From Thermodesulfobacteriota bacterium (GTDB taxonomy: Bacteria; Desulfobacterota; DSM-4660; Desulfatiglandales; Desulfatiglandaceae): 38,019 nucleotides of DNA. Both the position numbers and the translations under genes were made by a program. Below the pieces are notes generated by a model. That model ran no database searches and was not told the DNA's origin. It saw only the letters and a program-made list of their open reading frames with translations. Each line of letters begins with the position of its first letter. Positions within the stretch are counted from its first letter, which is position 1. The stretch lies in contig JANQDY010000121.1 in NCBI GenBank assembly GCA_028278625.1, positions 1-38,019 of the forward strand. Reading direction: 5' to 3'. This document shows positions 7,918 to 17,449 of this stretch, one piece after another.

Positions 7918-10900
7918 ATGCTTAGGTGCTTTGCGGTGAAGATTGGGTGTAAAATCAAAAAACGACCGATGATTCTGGGATGTCTCATCGGGGCCCTGCT
8001 GGTGGCTAACACAGTATTATCCTCTGTTTCCGTCCATGCCAACAAAGAGGTATCAGCAAAGCCCGAGAGCATTCGCAAAAATGTTTTCATACTGATTGCG
8101 GAAGATTACGGGCTGCCCTGGTATTCAATGATTACCAATGCCATTTACAGAACCTTCAAGTCGGATTCAAGTATTAAAACGGATCTCTACACCGAATTCA
8201 CCGGGCTTTCTCGTATTTTTAACAAGGCCTATATGCTTAAACTTCGTGATCTGTATGTTCAGAAATATGCCCAAAATATGGATTTGATCATCGCCATAGA
8301 CAACCCTGCCACTGATTTTATTATTGAATATGGCGATGCGCTGTTTCCAGGCACACCGATTCTCACTTTTTCTGAGACAGAGTACATCGAAAAAGTGAAC
8401 ATGAATCCCAATATGACGGGCCTTTTTGGCACAATGAGAATGAAAGATACTCTGGACATAGCGCTCAAATTACATCCTGACACCCGGCATATTGCCGTTA
8501 TCTCAGGTACTTCCATATATGATCGGTACTATGAGGAGGAGGCACGGAAAGCCTTTCAGGATTACGAAAAGCGCTTCAAGTTCACTTATCTGACCGGTCT
8601 TACCATAGCGGATCTTCTTGCCGGGGTAGCGAAACTTCCCCGGCATACAATCGTGCTCTATCTCCTTATGCGTGAAGATGGTGCGCGAAAGGAATTCATT
8701 CCCAAGGAAATACTGACCCACATTTCACATGCCTCGAACGCACCGGTATATGGTCTGTATGATTCTTTTCTCGGCAGTGGGATTGTAGGAGGGTATCTGT
8801 CCAGTGTGGACGTTGCCGGAACCAAGGTCGCTCAAATCGGACTGCGCATCCTTCGAGGAGAAGAACCGAATGATATTCCTGTTTCCCAAGGATACTTTTC
8901 TTACATGTTCGATTGGCGCCAATTGGAGCGTTGGAATATCGACGAAGATGATTTGCCCCAAGAGGCGATTATCATCAATAAACCTCCGGATATGTTGGAG
9001 GCGTATAAATGGTATCTTATCACCATCGGTGCTGTGATTATTATTTTGTTTTCTTTGTCGTTTTCTCTCATCTGGGCACTCAGGCTTCGGAATACCGCCA
9101 TGAAAGAACTGTTTAAAGAACGCGGCAGTCTGGAGAAGAAAGTAGATGAACGAACTCAAGAATTATCAGTGGCAAAAAATGAAGCTGAGATTGCCAATCA
9201 GGCCAAGAGCCGGTTTTTAGCAAACATGAGCCACGAAATCAGAACGCCCTTAAACGGCATCATCGCCATGACCTATCTGGCACTCCAAGGCCGCCTGGAA
9301 TCCAAAGAGAGAAGATTTGTTAAAAACATCGAATCAGCCTCTTCTGATTTGCTTGAAATCGTCAATGATATTCTCGATTTTTCCAAGATCGAATCCGGTA
9401 AAATGAGCATCGAGATAACCGATTTCAATCTTCAGGATGTCATCGAAAAAGTCCTGAACATCATCGAATTGAAGGCACGTGAGAAGGGCCTTAAGTTCAT
9501 TGTGTCGCGGGATCCGGCCATGAACATGCATCTTCGGGGGGATCCGCTTAGAATCGGCCAGATTCTGAACAATCTTCTGAACAACGCCGTCAAGTTTACC
9601 GAGGCAGGTGAGGTCCGTCTGTTGATTACAGAGCGTGAACAGCGCCGATATCGATTCGAGGTTCACGACACCGGAATCGGCCTCAGTAACGAGGAAATCG
9701 AACGGCTTTTTCGTTCTTTTTCACAGGCGGACAGCAGCGTTACGCGGAAATACGGTGGCACGGGTCTGGGTCTTGCCGTTTCAAAAAGCCTTGTTGAATT
9801 AATGGGCGGCTGGATCGATGTCAGAAGTGAGCCTGGTAAAGGAAGCACTTTTACCTTTGAAATTCAACTCCAGCAGCAGGAGCGTCCGGCCAAGGCTAAA
9901 GAAGCACTCACCTCAAGATCCGCTCCCACAGGGGATGATATTGAATCCGGCATGGCGGCATTGGCGGGGGCGCATATTCTTCTCGTAGAAGACAATGTCT
10001 TGAACCGAGAGATTATTCATTCGCTTCTGGAAGAAACGGATGTGGTCATTGATGATGCGGTGGATGGCGTTGAGGCCGTGGATCTTTTTACGGCAAATCC
10101 GGACCGATATGATCTGATCCTTATGGACATTCAGATGCCCAAGATGGATGGCTATACGGCAGCCGATCAAATAAGGGAGATTGATTCGCGGATACCGATC
10201 ATCGCATTGACCGCTCACGCTTTGCGCAAAGACGAGAAAAAGACCGCTGAATCCGGTATGAACGGTCATATCAGCAAGCCCATAAACCCGGGGGGTCTCT
10301 ACAGAACCCTGCTCCAGTTTATCAAGCCCGGATCCGGTACGCCAAAGAAGACCCCCCGCAATAGACAAAATGGACCATTGCCGGAAATGGTGCATGTGGA
10401 TGTCCGTGAGGGTCTTGCCAACTTGAATGAAGATATGGACCTCTATGCCGGCACGCTGAATTACTTCATGTCCAATTACACAAACGCCCTTCTGAAGATC
10501 TCATCCCTTTTGAATTCGGGGGACATAGAAGATGCCAGGCGTTTCCTGCATACCATGAAGGGCCACGCCGCAATGATCGGTGCCGGGCGTCTTCATGAAA
10601 CGCTTAAGGTCGTTGAAAAGGACCTATCTTATAAAAACCTCTCTAAGCTGAAAGATCCATTGGGCGCGGTGATTCAGGAGATTAGGTCCGTCGATTTTAT
10701 GCCGTTCCGATCCGGTGCTCTCGGTTCGGGGAGTGCGTCCGAGGATTCATCCCGGTTGACACCGCTCTACATTGAACTCAAAAGGGCACTGAAGAGGCGG
10801 CGCCCCGCTCTTTGCAAAACGTGCATTGATAAAATCGAGAAAATTGCGCTCTCTGAGGAAGAACAGCGCTTTTATGGTTCCCTGAAAAAACTGATCCAAG

Positions 10901-10953
10901 AATATCAATACAACGATGCCCTGCAATTGCTGGAAATGCGGCCATTGGTGTAA
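7918..10953 (+). CDS. hybrid sensor histidine kinase with substrate-binding-type sensor, REC and HPt
   Basis: Large membrane sensor, 1011 residues from ATG 7918; other starts (TTG 7855, GTG 7936, ATG 7969) are possible. After an N-terminal signal anchor ([17 protein letters not shown]), a periplasmic region of about 310 residues resembles the ABC_sub_bind fold, with [19 protein letters not shown] and [20 protein letters not shown] second membrane helix ([18 protein letters not shown]) leads to a coiled coil, a HisKA domain with His439 in [11 protein letters not shown] and an ATPase domain with N, G1 and G2 boxes ([25 protein letters not shown]). A receiver domain follows with Asp737 in [13 protein letters not shown], and an HPt domain with His878 in LHTMKGHAA. 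It can run an internal phosphorelay and probably signals to the adjacent response regulator. The ligand is unknown. Confidence 0.92.
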   Translation: MLRCFAVKIGCKIKKRPMILGCLIGALLVANTVLSSVSVHANKEVSAKPESIRKNVFILIAEDYGLPWYSMITNAIYRTFKSDSSIKTDLYTEFTGLSRIFNKAYMLKLRDLYVQKYAQNMDLIIAIDNPATDFIIEYGDALFPGTPILTFSETEYIEKVNMNPNMTGLFGTMRMKDTLDIALKLHPDTRHIAVISGTSIYDRYYEEEARKAFQDYEKRFKFTYLTGLTIADLLAGVAKLPRHTIVLYLLMREDGARKEFIPKEILTHISHASNAPVYGLYDSFLGSGIVGGYLSSVDVAGTKVAQIGLRILRGEEPNDIPVSQGYFSYMFDWRQLERWNIDEDDLPQEAIIINKPPDMLEAYKWYLITIGAVIIILFSLSFSLIWALRLRNTAMKELFKERGSLEKKVDERTQELSVAKNEAEIANQAKSRFLANMSHEIRTPLNGIIAMTYLALQGRLESKERRFVKNIESASSDLLEIVNDILDFSKIESGKMSIEITDFNLQDVIEKVLNIIELKAREKGLKFIVSRDPAMNMHLRGDPLRIGQILNNLLNNAVKFTEAGEVRLLITEREQRRYRFEVHDTGIGLSNEEIERLFRSFSQADSSVTRKYGGTGLGLAVSKSLVELMGGWIDVRSEPGKGSTFTFEIQLQQQERPAKAKEALTSRSAPTGDDIESGMAALAGAHILLVEDNVLNREIIHSLLEETDVVIDDAVDGVEAVDLFTANPDRYDLILMDIQMPKMDGYTAADQIREIDSRIPIIALTAHALRKDEKKTAESGMNGHISKPINPGGLYRTLLQFIKPGSGTPKKTPRNRQNGPLPEMVHVDVREGLANLNEDMDLYAGTLNYFMSNYTNALLKISSLLNSGDIEDARRFLHTMKGHAAMIGAGRLHETLKVVEKDLSYKNLSKLKDPLGAVIQEIRSVDFMPFRSGALGSGSASEDSSRLTPLYIELKRALKRRRPALCKTCIDKIEKIALSEEEQRFYGSLKKLIQEYQYNDALQLLEMRPLV

Positions 10954-11477
10954 CATCCGTTGCTGTCTCAATCTCTCGGTTGAACGACCTTCGGACGGCA
11001 CGCAAAGGGTACTGTTTCCCATGTGGAGATGGATGAAGTGGCGATAAGATCGAAGCAACCGTTCCAATATTATTGATCTTTATCAAAGTATGCGAATACT
11101 TGATGACATTAATTTAGGAAAACCTGCCTTGCGAAGTTTGTTCATACAAACGTCATGATCAGCGCTATTCTTCTTTTTTTGGAACAGCTTACTGAAAAGT
11201 CCCGGCAAACAGGGGTGATGTTTTTAAGATCCGATTTTTCAACAAGGTCAATCAGCGCATTTCGATGAAATTGAAATGTGTCAACAGCATCCGGAAAAGG
11301 GTTTGTGGATAGCCTGGTGATTGGTTCAGGAGGAATTTTCCTTCACCAAATTGTATCTTTCCTTCCGTTTGCATCTGTTCCAGGTGCTTTTGCACCATGC
11401 ACCTTTCGAAAAAGGAATAGATGATTTCGAGACCGGGAGTGACTTCCAGGGTACACGGAGAAGAGCGAACGCAAAAT
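10954..11477. other. intergenic region with gene debris, no intact gene
   Basis: About 520 bases without a convincing gene. On the minus strand, near 11255-11420, a frame contains QKHLEQMQTEGKIQFGEG, which faintly resembles the C-terminal helix of a metallo-beta-lactamase-fold hydrolase; this is too weak to call. The segment adjoins the amidohydrolase remnant and may be part of the same decayed locus. Confidence 0.5.
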
Positions 11478-11597
11478 TCACGTTGCACGTCTATTGGCAA
11501 GTCGGTAAACCTGTTTCGCTGTACCATAGAAGATTTTCTCACGCTCTTCGGCGGACAACCCAGAAAAGAGGGCCTCAAAGGCAGGCCACACCTCCGC
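11478..11597 (-). pseudogene. C-terminal remnant of an amidohydrolase-family protein
   Basis: A 39-codon minus-strand frame bounded upstream by a stop (11598-11600) reads AEVWPAFEALFSGLSAEERE, then KIFYGTAKQVYRLANRRAT and a stop. The pattern LSxEEREKIFYGTAxxxYRL is the typical C-terminal end of Amidohydrolase_2 (PF04909) proteins, which are about 280-400 residues long. No start codon or upstream catalytic part (metal-binding His residues) is present, so only the tail of the gene survives. It lies 43 bases after the P-II-like gene stop on the same strand. The family call is from memory of the motif and is moderate. Confidence 0.5.
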
Positions 11598-11640
11598 CTA
11601 CGTTGCTTGCAGAACAAACCCGAACTTCCAATCGCTATTT

Positions 11641-11958
11641 CTACTGAGACAATTGACTTTCAAATCCGATCGTTTCTTCCACGTTCAAAACAAAAGCGAT
11701 TCCCGTTCCCGGTTCACTGAATTGGCCAGCTTCTTTAATGGCGGAAAGAACGGGTGCAACCATTTTGCTTCGAACCAAGAAAATGATGACGTCCGTGCGA
11801 ATATCCAGGCTGAGGCCGAAAAAGGTCTTGGCCTCGTGGGCGCCCGTACCGGAGGCCGGTATGATGGTTGCGCCGGTGGCCCCCACATGTTTTGCCGAAT
11901 CCACTACACTGTCGGTCAGATTCGGCTTAACCATTGCAACTATGGATTTGTATGCCAT
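11641..11958 (-). CDS. P-II-like signalling protein
   Basis: A 105-residue protein of the P-II/GlnB-like fold. MAYKSIVAMVKPNLTDSVVDSAKHVGATGATIIPASGTG shows the first beta-alpha-beta unit and the loop. DVIIFLVRSKMVAPVLSAI and PGTGIAFVLNVEETIGFES show the second. Classical GlnB has a uridylylated Tyr51 in its T-loop; here the loop region reads GTGAHEAKTFFGLSLDIRTD, so it is a divergent P-II paralogue rather than the nitrogen regulator. AGGAGGG lies five to six bases before the ATG. It follows two DUF1538 membrane proteins by 45 bases, an arrangement suggesting that it gates or senses for them, as GlnK does for AmtB. The effector (nucleotide or metabolite) is unknown. Confidence 0.8.
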   Translation of the reverse strand: MAYKSIVAMVKPNLTDSVVDSAKHVGATGATIIPASGTGAHEAKTFFGLSLDIRTDVIIFLVRSKMVAPVLSAIKEAGQFSEPGTGIAFVLNVEETIGFESQLSQ

Positions 11959-12003
11959 TTTATCCCTCCTAGTATCGCTGAAACCTCGCAGACGTGCGGT
12001 TTC

Positions 12004-12762
12004 TCATTTCTTAAGGCGCTTTCGTTTTGTTATCCACTGCGCCAATTGGGCGTAGCCCAAAACACTGATGATGGGAAATACGCTGGCAAACGCAATGAGT
12101 CCAAAGCCATCCTGCACTGGACTGCGGCCAGGCACATTGGCAGCCAACCCCAAACCGAGGGCTGCAACCAGAGGCACTGTAACGGTTGAGGTCGTCACGC
12201 CGCCCGAATCGTATGCCAAAGGGATAATCATGCGGGGCGCAAATGCGGTCTGAACAATTACGACGGCATATCCGGCCATAATGTAAAAGTAAAGCGGGGT
12301 TCCGGTAATAATGCGAAAAGTCCCCAATGTGATGCCAACCGCGACGCCGATGGCCACGGCGACGCGAAGTCCCCAGGATGAAATTGCATGACGGGAGGCT
12401 TCCTGGGCTTTGTGGGCTACGGCAATGAGGGCCGGTTCCGCGACGGTGGTGGAAAAACCGATGAGAAATGCGAAAAGGTAAATCCATCCATAACCGGTCC
12501 AATCTATTCGCCCGCCCTCCTGTGCCGCTTCCGCCAGTTGAAGGGCCATGGTTCTGCCCAGCGGAAAAAGAGCCATGTCCAGGCCGCCCAGAAAGCACGT
12601 CATGCCCACCAGAACAGCCCCAAAGCCAAACAGAATTCTTCCCGGCCGCGGGATGGGTCGTTTCAGCACCATGGTCTGGAAAAATAACAACAACCCCAGC
12701 ACCGGCAGAATGTCCTTGGTGGTGTCAAACAGCAGCATTGCGGGATCAAAAAGAAGCTCCAT
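12004..12762 (-). CDS. DUF1538 family membrane protein (second of a tandem pair)
   Basis: A 252-residue polytopic membrane protein with about seven hydrophobic segments. Shared landmarks with its upstream neighbour are DILPVLGLLLFFQTMVLKRPIP, a Gly-rich second helix ending in [40 protein letters not shown] and DGFGLIAFAS. These are characteristic of DUF1538 (PF07556), which has no experimentally settled function that I can cite; transport is the natural guess. The gene starts 7 bases after the stop of its paralogue and is followed by the P-II-like gene, so the three form an operon. The conserved AEPALIA and SGGVTTST stretches are candidates for a substrate path. Confidence 0.85.
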   Translation of the reverse strand: MELLFDPAMLLFDTTKDILPVLGLLLFFQTMVLKRPIPRPGRILFGFGAVLVGMTCFLGGLDMALFPLGRTMALQLAEAAQEGGRIDWTGYGWIYLFAFLIGFSTTVAEPALIAVAHKAQEASRHAISSWGLRVAVAIGVAVGITLGTFRIITGTPLYFYIMAGYAVVIVQTAFAPRMIIPLAYDSGGVTTSTVTVPLVAALGLGLAANVPGRSPVQDGFGLIAFASVFPIISVLGYAQLAQWITKRKRLKK

Positions 12763-12769
12763 AGGGTCC

Positions 12770-13522
12770 CTACCTAAAGATCATTCCGAAAAGCATCACA
12801 AAAATCATGGGGGTGAGTGACGCTAACGCAATAAGCCCGAAACCGTCCGTCAGCGGGTCCCGCCCCCGTATGGTGCGGGCGAGCCCCACCCCCAATGCCG
12901 TCACCAACGGTACTGTGACCGTCGAGGTGGTGACGCCTCCTGAATCATAAGCCATTCCAACAATTTCCTTGGGCGCAAAAAGCGTCATAATCATGACCAG
13001 AACATACCCCCCAATGATCAGTATCGACAGCGGCCATCCCCGCAGAATCCGCAACACGCCAACCACCAAGGCAACTCCAACGGAGAGCGCCACGGTCATT
13101 CGAATCCCCAAAGCGTAACGATCCTCAGCGGCTGGCGTATCTTCAATGAGTCCTGCATCCGCTAAGGCTTCTGCTCCTTCCTGGGTTACGGCGATAAGGG
13201 CCGGCTCCGCGACGGTGGTGCCCGCTCCCAGAGCAAATGCAAAAAGCAAAAGCCAGAAAAGACTCCCTTTTAGCGCAAATTCCTCAGCCAGTGTTTCACC
13301 CAGGGGAAAGAGGCCAACATCCAATCCGACCACAAAAAGGGCAAGGCCTATCACGACCAGCGCCAGGCCCGCCAGGACCTTGAAAAGCTCCGGAAAGGGC
13401 TGACGCAACACCAGAAGCTGAAACAATGCGATTACAAGGATGATGGGTGCAAGATCCCTGGATGAACCAAGGAGAGCCCGGCCCAGAGCGGCGCCGAATG
13501 TGCCTAGGTTCGAAGAAGACAT
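12770..13522 (-). CDS. DUF1538 family membrane protein (first of a tandem pair)
   Basis: A 250-residue polytopic membrane protein and paralogue of the next gene. It carries the same landmarks: [78 protein letters not shown] and [17 protein letters not shown]. About seven membrane helices are visible. AAGGAA stands six bases before the ATG. Two tandem DUF1538 copies suggest a two-subunit complex, and the P-II-like gene third in the operon suggests allosteric control of transport. Both roles are inference. Confidence 0.85.
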   Translation of the reverse strand: MSSSNLGTFGAALGRALLGSSRDLAPIILVIALFQLLVLRQPFPELFKVLAGLALVVIGLALFVVGLDVGLFPLGETLAEEFALKGSLFWLLLFAFALGAGTTVAEPALIAVTQEGAEALADAGLIEDTPAAEDRYALGIRMTVALSVGVALVVGVLRILRGWPLSILIIGGYVLVMIMTLFAPKEIVGMAYDSGGVTTSTVTVPLVTALGVGLARTIRGRDPLTDGFGLIALASLTPMIFVMLFGMIFR

Positions 13523-14030
13523 GTATGTTCCTTGAGTTGCATTTCTTTATTTCGGTAATGAGATCGCATCAATCAGCAATGATAGCTGAATCGGGTATTC
13601 AGGGGTAACGCCTTTCAAGTTCGTTCTTAACCGCGTCCTTTTTATAATACAAAGACGATGCTAAGGTCATCAACATTTACAGAATCGTCATCCTGAAAGC
13701 CGAACGTAATCCATTCACTAAGCTCTATCCCGAGTATTGTCAAAGAAAAAGAGAAACAATTTCGATCGTTCCTTATTGATCGGTCCCAAACATTGCTTGT
13801 ATTGTTGTTTGTGCTGATTATCCTCTGGATAGCACCATAAGGGATATATTAGGGCTTTTCAAAGAAAAGCAACTCAATTTTATTGATTTATTTTCTTGAC
13901 TTATACATATACTATGTATTAACGCTATACGCTAAACGATTGCAAATTTTCATGGAGATCCAAGCGCCATAAAAAGCGTTGTGGTGTAGGACCCTAAACC
14001 GCGGTGAAATCAAACAAGGAGTGCGAAACC
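13523..14030. other. divergent intergenic region between DUF1538 and beta-oxidation operons
   Basis: About 500 bases holding the start signals of two divergent operons. A small perfect hairpin (GCTTTTC, AAA loop, GAAAAGC) is at 13854-13870. A plus-strand frame ending at the TAA near 13840 encodes a hydrophobic tail (QTLLVLLFVLIILWIAP) but has no usable start codon, so it is not called as a gene. The right part contains the shared 36-bp motif at 13901-13936. Confidence 0.6.
13901..13936. promoter_or_regulatory. 36-bp conserved motif, copy 2 (putative operator)
   Basis: This is the second copy of the motif at 6855-6890, identical at 30 of 36 positions. It starts within a TTGACT hexamer context (13896-13901). 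It also overlaps a TATACT hexamer (13908-13913) that lies 19 bases downstream of TTGATT (13883-13888), the long spacer expected of a MerR-activated promoter. The promoter assignment is tentative. The motif lies 95 bases before the start of the beta-oxidation operon. Confidence 0.65.
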
Positions 14031-16166
14031 ATGACAAGGGAATATCGTACCATTCGGGTCAGCGTTCAGGACCGTGTGGCGCTCTTGACCATTGACAACC
14101 CGCCGGTAAATCAGATGTCGGCACAAATGGGAAAAGATTTTCGAGAGGCCCTGACGGAAGCATTTTCCCATGACGCGACAAAGGCCATTATCTTGACGGG
14201 CACCGGAAAGAATTTTATCGCCGGCGCCGACATCACGCAACTTCAGGCCGTGAAAAACAGGGATGAAGTCTTTGAAATCGCTCTTGGGGCTGCGCGATTC
14301 CTGAACACCCTTGAAATGGCCCCTAAACCGGTGATTGCCGCCATCAACGGAAACTGCTTGGGGGGTGGGCTTGAGACAGCCATGGCGTGCCATTATCGTG
14401 TTGCGGCAAAAGGCGTAACCCTTGGCCAGCCCGAGGTGAAGATCGGCCTCATTCCGGGGGCCGGGGGAACTCAGCGGCTCCCAAGGCTTATGGGTCTTCC
14501 CAATGCCCTTGAAATGATCACAACCGGTCAACCGATCAAGGCGGAAACGGCCCTCATGCGCGGTCTTGTGGACCAAGTGACAAATATGGACCAACTTCTT
14601 GAGAAAGCCTTTAAAGCCGCACATCGGTTTATATCCGGCAAGATCAACATAGAGTTTCGCAGAACGCGCAACATTATTGACCGACTGCCGGGCGCCGCCG
14701 AAAAGAGTTCGCTCTTGAACCATGCCAGATCCACGGCTCAGAAGAAAGCAAAGGGATATATTGCCCCTTTCAAGGCCATAGAGGCCTGTGAGCGGGGCCT
14801 GGGTTTTGACATGGAAGCCGATATTGAAACGGAAGTGGCGCTTTTTGCGGATTGCGCCGTATCGGAGGTGGCCAAAAATCTGATCGCCATCTTCTTAAAC
14901 ACCCGTGCCGCGGGCAAACTCCCAAGGATCAAAGGGCTGAAACCGGGGAAAATGAAAGCGGTTGCCATGCTGGGAGGGGGTGTCATGGGGTCGGGCATCG
15001 TCAACCTGCTGCTCACATCCGGTTTTCGGACGGTGCTCTGGGACATCAGCGGCGACGCCCTTAAAAAAGGGGTGGCGGCCATGAGAAGAACCTTTGATTA
15101 CCCTATCAAGAAAAAGAAAATGACCCGGAAAGATCTTGACAGGATGATCGACGCCCGGTTGACCGTGACCACGGAACTGGAAGACTTAAAAGACGTGGAT
15201 CTGGTGGTGGAAGCCGTATTGGAAGACATGGAGATCAAGCAGGGTATCTGGAAAAAGCTGGAGGGGATCTGTAGGCCGGATGTGGTGTTCGCCACCAACA
15301 CATCCGCCCTTCCCATTACGGAAATGGCTGAGATTCTAAAGGATCCCGGAAGAATGATCGGGCTTCACTTCTTTAACCCCGCCCACCGAATGCAGCTTCT
15401 GGAGATCATTTGTGCACAAAAAACATCGGACCAGACCCTTGCCACCAGCGTTATGTTTGCCAGATTCATCAAAAAAATACCCATTGTGGCAAATGACGGT
15501 CCGGGCTTTTATGTGTCCAGGCAACTGGGCGGGCTGTTCGGCGGGGCCGTCTTCTTGATGTCGGACGGTGTGGGGGTGCGCCTGCTGGAAGAGGCCATGA
15601 CGGAATTTGGCATGCCCATGGGTCATGCCACCCTGGCGGATTTGACGGGCATCGATATCGGTTACCGGGTCAACAGGAATTTTGAAAAAAGGTTGGGGGA
15701 ACGCTACCGGGTTCATCCCTTAACAAAAGTCATATACCGGACGGGCTGTTACGGTCGAAAGACCGGTTCAGGGTATTATGATTACAGTGGGGATGAACCG
15801 GTTCCCAATCCCATAATGGAGAAGGCCATATCGGCATACCTTCAGGAAAACAGCATTGGGCCAAGGGAGATGTCCAAAGAGGAGATCGTTGATGTCATGC
15901 TGGCGCTGGCCATCAACGAAGCGGCATTAATGATGGAAGAGGGGATCTGCGACCGTCCGCAGGATATGGATCTGGCAATGGTCTACGGCACCGGTTTTCC
16001 CCCCTACAGGGGAGGCATTTTGAGATATGCCGATCACTGGGGAGTCAAAAAGGTGACCGTAAAGCTCGAGGCCCTGGAAAAACAATACGGCATGCGGTTT
16101 AAGCCGGCCCGATTGATCAAGGAAATGGCCGGATCGGGAAAGACCTTTTATCCGGCCGAACCGTAA
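14031..16166 (+). CDS. enoyl-CoA hydratase / 3-hydroxyacyl-CoA dehydrogenase fusion (FadJ/FadB-like)
   Basis: Two-activity beta-oxidation enzyme, 711 residues from ATG 14031, which has AAGGAG nine bases upstream; the in-frame GTG at 14004 is less likely. Residues about 1-190 are a crotonase domain with both expected catalytic glutamates (GGGLETAM and QPEVKIG). A Rossmann domain starts near residue 311 ([14 protein letters not shown]), with [22 protein letters not shown] and the catalytic region [15 protein letters not shown]. The C-terminal 3HCDH domain contains [12 protein letters not shown] and [10 protein letters not shown] sequences. It hydrates enoyl-CoA and oxidises the 3-hydroxyacyl-CoA with NAD+. 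First gene of a four-gene operon (thiolase, acyl-CoA dehydrogenase, Fe-S protein). Confidence 0.95.
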   Translation: MTREYRTIRVSVQDRVALLTIDNPPVNQMSAQMGKDFREALTEAFSHDATKAIILTGTGKNFIAGADITQLQAVKNRDEVFEIALGAARFLNTLEMAPKPVIAAINGNCLGGGLETAMACHYRVAAKGVTLGQPEVKIGLIPGAGGTQRLPRLMGLPNALEMITTGQPIKAETALMRGLVDQVTNMDQLLEKAFKAAHRFISGKINIEFRRTRNIIDRLPGAAEKSSLLNHARSTAQKKAKGYIAPFKAIEACERGLGFDMEADIETEVALFADCAVSEVAKNLIAIFLNTRAAGKLPRIKGLKPGKMKAVAMLGGGVMGSGIVNLLLTSGFRTVLWDISGDALKKGVAAMRRTFDYPIKKKKMTRKDLDRMIDARLTVTTELEDLKDVDLVVEAVLEDMEIKQGIWKKLEGICRPDVVFATNTSALPITEMAEILKDPGRMIGLHFFNPAHRMQLLEIICAQKTSDQTLATSVMFARFIKKIPIVANDGPGFYVSRQLGGLFGGAVFLMSDGVGVRLLEEAMTEFGMPMGHATLADLTGIDIGYRVNRNFEKRLGERYRVHPLTKVIYRTGCYGRKTGSGYYDYSGDEPVPNPIMEKAISAYLQENSIGPREMSKEEIVDVMLALAINEAALMMEEGICDRPQDMDLAMVYGTGFPPYRGGILRYADHWGVKKVTVKLEALEKQYGMRFKPARLIKEMAGSGKTFYPAEP

Positions 16167-16224
16167 TCGCTGCCGGTTGGATCGATTCGGACCCGAAGAA
16201 GAGAATTTATAAGGAGGGTTACCC

Positions 16225-17436
16225 ATGAAAGAAGTCGTCATCGCAGGATACCTTAGAACCGCCCAATCCCGCTCGAGACCCAAGGATCCGGCCAGAGACT
16301 GGTTCTGCAAAATGAGAGGGGATGAACTTTTGGCCAAGTTGCTGCCCGAACTGATCAAAAGGGCAGGCATCGATGCCAAAGAGATTGATGATTTTCTGGT
16401 GGGATGTGCAACCGCGGTGGGGGAGCAGTGGGCCTACGGCGGCCGGTTTCCCATTTTTCTGGCCAATTTGCCCGAGACCATTTCCGCAAAATTCGTAGAC
16501 CAACAATGCGGTTCCGCCATGGCGGCCATCCAGATCGGGTTCATGGAGATTGCACAGGATTTCGCGGATGTGGTGATGGTTGGCGGCTATGAGCACATGA
16601 CCCGAATCCCCATGGGCGGGTATACCACGGAGAGGGGGATGATTAAGCCGAACATGACGCTTTTCCTGGATCCTCAATACCGGCACTGGGATATGATGAA
16701 TGCCATGAAAATGGGGATAACGGCGGAAAAACTTTTTTCCCAAACGGATCTAAGCAAAGAGGACCTGGACAAATGGGCCGTCCGTTCCCATCGGCTGGCA
16801 ACCGAATCTCGAAAGATGGGCTTTTTCGAAGGGGAAATCATGCCCGTCGAGGCGCCTCAGGACGATGGGACCGTGATGACGGTCAAAACAGACCAGGCCG
16901 TTCGGGAAGATACCACCCTTGAAGGGATTGAAGGGCTTAAGCCGGCTTTCAAGCAAGACGGAGTGATCACCGCGGGAAATTCCTCTCCCCTCAATGCCGG
17001 TGCTTCCGCCATGTTGCTCATGAGCAAGGAAATTGCCAGGAAAAAGGGGATCAAACCCCTCGCCACCGTAAGGTCCATCGGTTTCGCGGGCGTGGATCCA
17101 ACCATCATGGGAGCCGGACCCGTGCCGGCCAGCCGGAAGGCCCTTGAAAAAGCCGGTCTTACGGCCTACGATATGGACTACTGGGAAATCAACGAGGCCT
17201 TCACTGTGGTGGCCCTCAACTGTATCCGTGAACTGGGCCTGGATCCGGAAAGGGTGAATGTGAAGGGCGGCGGTATTGCCATCGGCCATGCACTGGGATC
17301 AACGGGGATTCGTCTGGTGGGAACCCTCGCCAGGATTCTCAATGAAAAACAGGCCCGCTACGGTTGCGCCAACGCATGTGTCGGCGGGGGCCAGGGGGTG
17401 GCCACCATCATCGAACGGGAAACATACGACTGGTAA
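16225..17436 (+). CDS. acyl-CoA thiolase (acetyl-CoA C-acyltransferase)
   Basis: Thiolase of 403 residues, a typical length. It cleaves 3-ketoacyl-CoA with CoA to acetyl-CoA and a shortened acyl-CoA. The nucleophilic cysteine is Cys95 in QQCGSAMAA. The other active-site motifs are NEAFTVVAL, GGGIAIGHALGSTG (catalytic His) and the C-terminal NACVGGGQG with the second Cys. Degradative rather than biosynthetic use is inferred from the operon. AAGGAGGG precedes the ATG, 58 bases after the hydratase/dehydrogenase gene. The acyl-CoA dehydrogenase starts 13 bases after its stop. Confidence 0.95.
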   Translation: MKEVVIAGYLRTAQSRSRPKDPARDWFCKMRGDELLAKLLPELIKRAGIDAKEIDDFLVGCATAVGEQWAYGGRFPIFLANLPETISAKFVDQQCGSAMAAIQIGFMEIAQDFADVVMVGGYEHMTRIPMGGYTTERGMIKPNMTLFLDPQYRHWDMMNAMKMGITAEKLFSQTDLSKEDLDKWAVRSHRLATESRKMGFFEGEIMPVEAPQDDGTVMTVKTDQAVREDTTLEGIEGLKPAFKQDGVITAGNSSPLNAGASAMLLMSKEIARKKGIKPLATVRSIGFAGVDPTIMGAGPVPASRKALEKAGLTAYDMDYWEINEAFTVVALNCIRELGLDPERVNVKGGGIAIGHALGSTGIRLVGTLARILNEKQARYGCANACVGGGQGVATIIERETYDW

Positions 17437-17449
17437 ATGGAGGAAGAAA

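Noticed and set aside
11252..11647. Overlapping plus- and minus-strand frames of 108-121 codons downstream of the P-II-like gene
   Set aside because: Neither has a recognisable domain; the minus-strand amidohydrolase tail is in a different frame, indicating that these are chance frames in decayed DNA.
13690..13840. Plus-strand frame ending in a hydrophobic segment (TLLVLLFVLIILWIAP)
   Set aside because: No ATG, GTG or well-placed TTG start with a ribosome site; could be a gene remnant but is not supported.
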